From contig NZ_QRDQ01000008.1 in assembly GCF_003385895.1 (NCBI RefSeq), positions 926,354 through 990,353 of the forward strand: a DNA stretch of 64,000 bases. Reading direction: 5' to 3'. The translations under genes were made by a program, and so were the position numbers. Position 1 is the first letter of the stretch; each line of letters begins with the position of its first letter. Positions 42,124-48,795 of the stretch are shown here, one piece after another. This stretch comes from Flavobacterium cutihirudinis (GTDB lineage Bacteria; Bacteroidota; Bacteroidia; Flavobacteriales; Flavobacteriaceae). Below the pieces are notes generated by a model. It was given only the letters and a program-made list of their open reading frames with translations. It did not search any database and was not told where the DNA came from.

Positions 42124-43506
42124 ATGAAAATAATTCAATCCTTTTGGTCGCAAAATCTTGAAAATCCATTAAATGACAATTATGGATGGCTCTCAGAAGC
42201 TCATAATTGGCTCAGTTGGATATTAAGTGCTAATCAATTAGCCAAATTTTATAGGGTAGAACTTTACACGGATCAAAAAGGATATGATATACTAATCAAT
42301 CAGCTTCAACTGCCTTATCATAAGGTTCATGTTGTTTTGGACGAGCTTAATCATTATCATAAAAGTTTGTGGGCAATGCCAAAAATTAAAACATATAGCT
42401 TACAAAACGAACCGTTTTTGCATGTTGATGGCGATGTGTTTATATGGAAAGCATTTTCGGAGGAATTATTGAGTGGAGATTTTATTTCTCAGAATTTAGA
42501 AATCACAACCGAATATTATGAGGAAATGTGGAACGACATCTACCCGAATCTGGTATATGTTCCTGCTGAAATGCAGGACTATATTAGTAACAAAAACAAT
42601 TATGCCTATAATATGGGAATAATTGGAGGTCATAATTATGAGTTTTTCAAGAAATATGCGGCAACTTCATCTGATTTTGTAGATCAAAATACTTCGGTCT
42701 GGAATTCGATCAACGGATTTAATTTTAATATTTTTTTCGAACAGGTACTCTTTTATAATATGATAAAAAAGTCATCTGAGAAAGTCAACTGTTTGTTTTC
42801 GGATACGCCAAACGATAATAATTATATCGGATTTGGTGATTTTGATAAAGTGCCAAATCAAAAAACTTATCTTCATTTATTAGGGACTTATAAAAAAAGT
42901 GTGCGTGTTTGCAGTAATCTCGAAACCTATGTTATTAAAGAATATCCACAATATTTTGAACGCTTGAGAAAATTGTTTCCTTTTCATTTTTCACATTATG
43001 ATATGTTTTTTGATAAGGCTAAAAACGTGGATTTGAAAAAGGAATTCAAATTAAAAAATACATCAGAAATCAAAGAAAAACTTTCAGATGAATATCTAGT
43101 CGGAAGAAATTTTATGGCTTTAGAATTTCCGCAGGAATTTGATTATTTAGTTTCCCATAATAAAGCTTTTGAATTAGTTAAATTATCAGAGATTGAGGTT
43201 GTCAATTTTTTCGATGAACTTTCAAATGAGAATATAAAAACGGTCGCAATTCCTGAACTGGGACAAGGAATTTCGCGAATTGGTATTGACGAAATTGATG
43301 AATTGATTTTGCAGGAACTTGAGAAACCAATTCTGTACGAAGAGTTTATTCTGAACATGACGGCTTATTTGGAAGAGGATGTAGAAGAAGATGGAAAAGC
43401 CAATTTTATTCAATTGATTCAAAACAGAGTCAGATTCTTTTTAGTAGAAAAAACACTTTTTTTTAAAGTAATGGTCGAAGAAACAGATTTAATTTCATCA
43501 AAATGA
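42124..43506 (+). CDS. DUF6734-like putative glycosyltransferase
   Basis: The 460-aa soluble protein opens MKIIQSFWSQNLENPLNDNY. It carries SLWAMPKIKTYSLQNEPFLH followed by VDGDVFIW (DxD-type D102, D104), the arrangement of GT-A glycosyltransferases related to the GT8/GT32 sugar-binding region. The pattern fits the DUF6734 family. C-terminal residues about 310-460 are acidic and helical and may bind the peptide partner (inference). Its stop overlaps the next gene's ATG by 4 bp. Two different glycosyltransferase-like proteins side by side suggest two sugar additions or two acceptor sites. Confidence 0.7.
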   Translation: MKIIQSFWSQNLENPLNDNYGWLSEAHNWLSWILSANQLAKFYRVELYTDQKGYDILINQLQLPYHKVHVVLDELNHYHKSLWAMPKIKTYSLQNEPFLHVDGDVFIWKAFSEELLSGDFISQNLEITTEYYEEMWNDIYPNLVYVPAEMQDYISNKNNYAYNMGIIGGHNYEFFKKYAATSSDFVDQNTSVWNSINGFNFNIFFEQVLFYNMIKKSSEKVNCLFSDTPNDNNYIGFGDFDKVPNQKTYLHLLGTYKKSVRVCSNLETYVIKEYPQYFERLRKLFPFHFSHYDMFFDKAKNVDLKKEFKLKNTSEIKEKLSDEYLVGRNFMALEFPQEFDYLVSHNKAFELVKLSEIEVVNFFDELSNENIKTVAIPELGQGISRIGIDEIDELILQELEKPILYEEFILNMTAYLEEDVEEDGKANFIQLIQNRVRFFLVEKTLFFKVMVEETDLISSK

Positions 43507-45092
43507 CAGACTTCTTTTATTTAAAAAAATACCTTCACGAACATAAATACTATCATTTAGAAGACAAAATAATCCTTGAACTGCAATCTCATCCGGATTA
43601 TCCAAGTTTAATAGCAATTGTAGATGTGTTGCATTTTTATGATATTGAAAATGTTGCTGCCAGAATCGATGAAAGCGAACTAATAAATTTACCGCAAACA
43701 TTTCTTTCCGTTTTTTGTACACATACAGGTAGCGAAATTGTGTATACAAAAAAAAGAGGTCTGGATTTCGAAATTCAGTTTGCGAATGGGTTTGTCCAAA
43801 AGCTTTCCAGGGCAGAATATCTTTCGGGATGGAATGGAATGATTGTGGCTATTGAAGAAAATGAAAATAAGAAAAACAGACAAGGTAATATGGTTTCTAA
43901 AAATGCCGTATTGTTTTTGTTGGGTTTTTGTGTTGTGGGTTTATTTCAGGTTTATTTAACCAATTTTTCAAATCCTGGAGAATCGCTTTTTTATACATTA
44001 TGCTCTCTTGTTGGAGTGATAATTTGCCTTTTTTTAGTTCGGGAAGATTTAGGATTTCATGATGCCACAATTTCAAGAATCTGTTATGCTTCAAAAAGAA
44101 CAAGTTGCAGCGAAGTACTTTCCTCAAATGGTGCAAAAATTCTGGGTAATTTAAAGTTAAGCGATGTCTCGCTCGCTTATTTCTCGGTATTAACTTTTTT
44201 TTCAATCTGTACAGTGTTTCAAAACAGTTTAGTTATTTATAATTGGTTGGCATTGTTGAGTATTCCGATTTTACTGTATTCTGTTTTTACTCAATATTTT
44301 ATAGTAAAAAAATGGTGTATCTTATGTTTAGGTATTGTAATTACATTAATGCTTCAAATTGTAGTGGTTTCGATTCATGGTTTTAATTTTATTTTAAATG
44401 TATCAGATATAAAAAAAATAAGCCTGTTTTTATTCGTTTTTGCTTTGATGAATTTTGTTTGGATAAAAATTAAAAGTTTGATAAAGAGTGATTTATCAAA
44501 TAAAAATATCGAATTAAAATACAATCAACTAAAGAGAAAATATGCTGTTTTTAAAGCTTTAGCTGATGCTGATACAAGTGTAAATGAAACTGCGTTAGAA
44601 AAACTGGATACAATTGTAATAGGTCATGATAATGCGCCAATAGCATTAAATGCAGTGCTTAGCGCATCTTGTATGCATTGTCATAAAGTCTATGAAAACC
44701 TGATGAAATTATGGAGTAAAAATTCTGAGCATTTAAAAATGAAACTTGTTTTTAATATAAATGCAGAGAATTTAAATAATCCTTATAATATTATTTATAA
44801 ACAGGCAATGAGCCTGTATCTCAGCGGAGAATATGACAAAGTGGTAGCATTATTAAATGACTGGCATGTGAAACGAATGAGTTTAGAAAACTGGAAATCA
44901 AAGTGGGAATTCGGTCAGACTGAAACAGGAATAGAAACAATACAACAACAATATAATTGGTGTCTCGAAAATAAAATTTTACATACTCCCGCAATCATCT
45001 TAAATGGGAAATTGCTGCCCAAAGAATATGAAGTTCAAGAACTCAATTTTTTTATTGATAATTTAATAAAAGAGAAAACCTTAGTATTTTGA
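43503..45092 (+). CDS. C39-like / vitamin K epoxide reductase / thioredoxin fusion protein
   Basis: The 529-aa membrane protein has an N-terminal C39-like domain without the catalytic Cys (residues about 1-115: LQSHPDYPSLIAIVDVLHFY). TM segments and a VKOR domain follow (about 135-320), with the loop pair C194/C202 and the active CxxC in KKWCILCLG (C272, C275). A C-terminal thioredoxin/DsbA-like domain has SASCMHCHKV (C390, C393). This is an all-in-one disulfide-forming enzyme that passes electrons to quinone. With Cys-rich precursors nearby, it probably oxidises the exported peptide in the periplasm, and the inactive C39 domain may hold the leader. ATGA overlap upstream; overlap downstream. 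Confidence 0.85.
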   Translation: MTDFFYLKKYLHEHKYYHLEDKIILELQSHPDYPSLIAIVDVLHFYDIENVAARIDESELINLPQTFLSVFCTHTGSEIVYTKKRGLDFEIQFANGFVQKLSRAEYLSGWNGMIVAIEENENKKNRQGNMVSKNAVLFLLGFCVVGLFQVYLTNFSNPGESLFYTLCSLVGVIICLFLVREDLGFHDATISRICYASKRTSCSEVLSSNGAKILGNLKLSDVSLAYFSVLTFFSICTVFQNSLVIYNWLALLSIPILLYSVFTQYFIVKKWCILCLGIVITLMLQIVVVSIHGFNFILNVSDIKKISLFLFVFALMNFVWIKIKSLIKSDLSNKNIELKYNQLKRKYAVFKALADADTSVNETALEKLDTIVIGHDNAPIALNAVLSASCMHCHKVYENLMKLWSKNSEHLKMKLVFNINAENLNNPYNIIYKQAMSLYLSGEYDKVVALLNDWHVKRMSLENWKSKWEFGQTETGIETIQQQYNWCLENKILHTPAIILNGKLLPKEYEVQELNFFIDNLIKEKTLVF

Positions 45093-47284
45093 AAGCATTT
45101 ATATTCCCTTTTTACAAACAGCCGGATGCCAAAGATTGCGGCCCTACTTGTTTACGCATTATTGCAAAATATTACGGTAAAGTAATTGAACTACAGCAAA
45201 TACGAAATTTTTCTGAAACAACAAGAGAGGGCAGTAGCCTCCTGGGATTGAGCGATGCCGGAGAAGCACTGGGATTTCGTACTCTTGGTGTAAAAGTTAA
45301 TTTTGAAATGCTACAAAAAGAAATGCCTTTGCCGTGCATTGTACACTGGAATAATCAACACTTTGTGGTTGTTTATAAAATAAAAAAAGACATCGTATAT
45401 GTTTCAGACCCGAGTCATGGTTTGATAACGTACTCCAAAGAAGAATTTATCAAGTTTTGGATTGGTAAAAATGCACATGAAAAAACAGAAGAAGGAATTG
45501 CACTTTTATTAGAAACCACTCCGGAATTTTATGCGAACGAATGGGAAACAGAGAATTCCAGAAAGAGTTTCAGTTATTTAACCAAATACTTATTTCGCTA
45601 TAAAAGTTTAGTAATTCAGCTTGTAATTGGGTTAGCAGCAGCAAGTCTCTTTTCTTTATTATTTCCGTTCCTGACTCAAAGTATTGTTGATGTTGGAATT
45701 CAGACTCAGGATCTGAATTTTATTTATTTAATTCTTTTAGCGCAATTAATGCTTTTTGCCGGACAAACAGCAATTGAAGTACTTCGCTCATGGATCATGC
45801 TCCATCTAAGTACAAGAATTCATATTTCGCTTGTTTCGGATTTTTTTATAAAACTAATGAAATTGCCAATTAGCTATTTTGATAGTCGTATGACTGGTGA
45901 TATAATGCAACGCATAGGCGATAATAGACGAATTGAGCAATTGCTAACAGGGAGTTCGCTCAATGTAATGTTTTCTTTGTTGAATTTGGTCATCTTTAGT
46001 TTTGTGCTTGCGTTTTATAATCTTCAGTTATTTTTGGTGTTTTTAATTGGTAGTATCATATATCTTGCCTGGATTTTATTTTTCCTAAAGAAAAGGAAAG
46101 AGCTTGATTATAAGCGTTTTTCACAAGTTTCAAATGAACAATCCAAAGTTATTGAGCTGATAAACGGAATGCAGGAAATCAAAATGCATAATGCCGAAAA
46201 ACAAAAACGCTGGGGGTGGGAGTTTGTTCAGATTCGTCTTTTCAAAGTTAATATGCAATCGCTAACGCTGGAACAATGGCAATCTGTCGGTTCCAATTTT
46301 ATTAATCATCTCAAAGATTTATTAATAACTTTTTTTTCGGCAACATTAGTAGTTAAAGGAGAATTGACACTAGGGATGATGATGTCTGTACAATATATCA
46401 TTGGCCAGTTAAACAATCCGTTAATGCAAATGGTAAGTTTTGTCCGTTCACTTCAGGATGCAAAAATTAGCTTAGAACGTTTGGGGGAAATTCATGATAA
46501 AGAAGATGAAGAAGATGTGCTGAATCCTAAAATCCATGATCTGGGGCATTCAGACATTAGTATTAAAAATTTGTCATTTAGATATGCAGGAAATCCTGAT
46601 TACGTTTTGGAAGATTTGAGCTTGCTTGTTCCGAAACAAAAAACTACAGCTATAGTTGGCACCAGCGGAAGCGGGAAAACAACCTTGCTAAAACTTCTTA
46701 TGAAATTTTACGAGCCAAACGGAGGTGAAATTTTTCTTGACAAAATGAAATTCAGCTCGATTTCACCAAGTGCCTGGCGAGGAAAATGCGGCGTTGTGAT
46801 GCAGGAAGGATTTATTTTTAATGACACAATTGCAAACAATATTGCAGTTGGAGAAGATTATGTCGATAAGAAAAAACTATTGCATGCTGTTGAAACTGCC
46901 AATATTAGAGATTTTATAGAAAGTTTGCCGCTTTCCTATAATACAAAAATTGGAAACGAAGGAGCGGGTATTTCCGGAGGGCAAAAACAAAGACTTTTAA
47001 TCGCGCGAGCAGTTTATAAAAATCCTGATTATTTGTTTTTTGATGAAGCAACTTCTTCATTAGATGCAAATAATGAAAAGGTAATTATGGAAAATTTGAA
47101 TGATTTTTTAGTGGGCAAAACTGCAGTTATTATAGCGCATCGATTGTCTACAGTAAAAAATGCAGATCAGATTGTAGTTCTGGAAAAAGGCAAAATAGTA
47201 GAATTAGGAACTCACAGAGAATTGATATTAGCTAAAAAAAACTACTACGAATTAGTTAAAAATCAGTTAGAATTAGGGAATTAA
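45089..47284 (+). CDS. Peptidase-containing ABC exporter (C39 PCAT)
   Basis: The 731-aa protein has an N-terminal C39 protease (residues 1-125) with catalytic C17 (AKDCGPTCLRI), H91 (NQHFVVVYKI) and D107 (VSDPSHG). A six-TM ABC domain follows (about 160-440). The NBD has Walker A VGTSGSGKTT (about 523), signature ISGGQKQR (about 628) and Walker B YLFFDEATS (about 650). It cuts double-glycine leaders and exports the core. The start is TTG at 45089, overlapping the upstream stop; the next Met would delete most of the protease domain, so TTG is the real start. It is matched to the two GG-leader precursors. Confidence 0.95.
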   Translation: MKAFIFPFYKQPDAKDCGPTCLRIIAKYYGKVIELQQIRNFSETTREGSSLLGLSDAGEALGFRTLGVKVNFEMLQKEMPLPCIVHWNNQHFVVVYKIKKDIVYVSDPSHGLITYSKEEFIKFWIGKNAHEKTEEGIALLLETTPEFYANEWETENSRKSFSYLTKYLFRYKSLVIQLVIGLAAASLFSLLFPFLTQSIVDVGIQTQDLNFIYLILLAQLMLFAGQTAIEVLRSWIMLHLSTRIHISLVSDFFIKLMKLPISYFDSRMTGDIMQRIGDNRRIEQLLTGSSLNVMFSLLNLVIFSFVLAFYNLQLFLVFLIGSIIYLAWILFFLKKRKELDYKRFSQVSNEQSKVIELINGMQEIKMHNAEKQKRWGWEFVQIRLFKVNMQSLTLEQWQSVGSNFINHLKDLLITFFSATLVVKGELTLGMMMSVQYIIGQLNNPLMQMVSFVRSLQDAKISLERLGEIHDKEDEEDVLNPKIHDLGHSDISIKNLSFRYAGNPDYVLEDLSLLVPKQKTTAIVGTSGSGKTTLLKLLMKFYEPNGGEIFLDKMKFSSISPSAWRGKCGVVMQEGFIFNDTIANNIAVGEDYVDKKKLLHAVETANIRDFIESLPLSYNTKIGNEGAGISGGQKQRLLIARAVYKNPDYLFFDEATSSLDANNEKVIMENLNDFLVGKTAVIIAHRLSTVKNADQIVVLEKGKIVELGTHRELILAKKNYYELVKNQLELGN

Positions 47285-47306
47285 AAAGTCTGTAAATTAA
47301 AGAAAA

Positions 47307-48605
47307 ATGGCATCAAAAAATGTTTTAGATGATATAGAATTACGCTCTGAGTCGGTGCAGGAAGTGTTGTCAAACCCTCCAACTTGGATTGTCCGTTATG
47401 GGATCTCGATTATTTTTGTAATAATCTTATTTTTAATAATTGGTTGTTGGTTTATAAAATACCCTGATGTTATATCGGCTAAAATTGTAGTAACCTCGCA
47501 CCATCCACCGGAAAGACTAGAATCTAAAGTAAATTCGAGAATTGTAAAGCTTTGTATAGATAATTCATCCTTGGTAAAAAAAGGAACTGTCGTTGCGATT
47601 TTGGAGAGTTCGGCAAACTTTAAAGATGTTTTAAAATTGGATCAAATCATTTCGTCCATTCCATCAGATTATCAGATGTTTTATTTTCCCTTTAAGGAAA
47701 TAAGTAATGCACAGCTTGGTGATATTCAGTCCTCTTTTGGTCAATTTCATAAGGCCTATATTGAGAACGAACTGAACCAGAAGCTTCATCCTTATTCTGA
47801 AGAAATAAATGCAGGAAAGAGTTCTCAAAATGAAAATCGCAATAGATTATCAGCATTGTACGAGCAACAAAAACTTGAAAAAGTAAAACTTTCTTTAAGC
47901 GATGTGCAATACAAAAGATCACAGCAATTGTTTGAAAAAGGAGTTATTTCAAAATACGATCTTGATATTCAAAAGGCAAATAATTTGCAGGCAAAACAGA
48001 CTTACGACCAAATTAGTTCTTCTATTTCTCAACAAAAAGAAGCAATAGAACAGGCAAAAAAACAAGTTGTAGCCAGTGAGATTTCTCAGGAAAAAGCAGA
48101 TGTAACTAATTTAGCATCCTTGTTTCAGGCATTAGATGAATTAAAAAGAAATATTCATATCTGGAAGCAAAATTATCTTTTTGAGGCGAATTATGATGGG
48201 GTTTTTAAATTTCAAAATTCATGGAAAGAAAATCAACTAATAAAAACAGGAGAGCTTTTTGCTACAATTTTGCCTTTGAACCAAACGCAGTATTTTGGTA
48301 GTTTGAAAGTGCCACTGCAGAATTCAGGTAAAATTCTTCATAATCAAAAAGTACTAATAAAGTTGGATAATTTTCCTTTTCAGGAATACGGAATGTTAGA
48401 AGGCAGAATTCAGACTATGTCAACTATAACAGATCAGGAAGGGAATTATTTTGTAGAAGTAATAATGCCAAAAGGGCTAAAGACAAGTTACGACAAAGAA
48501 ATAAAATTTGATAAGGAACTTACAGGATCAGCCGATATCATCACTGATGAAATTCGGCTAGTTGAACGAATATTTTATCAATTTAGAAAATTAGTTCACA
48601 GATAA
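47307..48605 (+). CDS. HlyD family export adaptor (membrane fusion protein)
   Basis: The 432-aa protein has one N-terminal TM helix (about residues 28-50, YGISIIFVIILFLIIGCWFI) and a biotinyl-lipoyl-like half (KVNSRIVKLCIDNSSLVKKG). A long alpha-helical hairpin with coiled-coil character spans about 140-275 (YEQQKLEKVKLSLSDVQYKR). A C-terminal beta-barrel region follows. It bridges the ABC exporter to an outer-membrane channel. It lies 22 bp after the exporter and is the last gene of the cluster. No TolC-type channel is encoded here, so one must be supplied from elsewhere. Confidence 0.9.
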   Translation: MASKNVLDDIELRSESVQEVLSNPPTWIVRYGISIIFVIILFLIIGCWFIKYPDVISAKIVVTSHHPPERLESKVNSRIVKLCIDNSSLVKKGTVVAILESSANFKDVLKLDQIISSIPSDYQMFYFPFKEISNAQLGDIQSSFGQFHKAYIENELNQKLHPYSEEINAGKSSQNENRNRLSALYEQQKLEKVKLSLSDVQYKRSQQLFEKGVISKYDLDIQKANNLQAKQTYDQISSSISQQKEAIEQAKKQVVASEISQEKADVTNLASLFQALDELKRNIHIWKQNYLFEANYDGVFKFQNSWKENQLIKTGELFATILPLNQTQYFGSLKVPLQNSGKILHNQKVLIKLDNFPFQEYGMLEGRIQTMSTITDQEGNYFVEVIMPKGLKTSYDKEIKFDKELTGSADIITDEIRLVERIFYQFRKLVHR

Positions 48606-48682
48606 ATATTTATTTGCTTTATAAAACCGTTAAAAAAAGTGATTTTTATAATAAATTTCGCTGATTTGAAATAAAGTTTTAA

Positions 48683-48703
48683 ACACTACAACGTTGTCGT
48701 AAA
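48683..48703 (+). promoter_or_regulatory. Candidate LacI-type operator upstream of the secreted amylase
   Basis: The 21-bp box begins ACACTAC, contains the perfect palindrome ACAACGTTGT and ends CGTAAA. It agrees with 34296-34316 at 19 of 21 bases. A TACCTTTA -7-like box follows at 48745-48752, so the arrangement relative to the promoter is like that at susC. Confidence 0.6.
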
Positions 48704-48795
48704 GCAATTTCAAAAATGCTCTAGTAGATTTACAGTTAATAAGATACCTTTATTAATTATCTCAATTTTTGCTTTAAACTATCTTAACTTAAACT

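Noticed and set aside
46655..47284. Type I secretion of a large RTX-like protein.
   Set aside because: No large repeat protein is near, and the exporter carries a leader-cleaving protease domain instead of an inactive C39-like domain.
40949..48605. Reading the cluster as a polysaccharide export locus with two glycosyltransferases.
   Set aside because: The exporter has an intact C39 protease, and GG-leader precursors stand directly upstream; no polymerase, flippase or chain-length gene is present.
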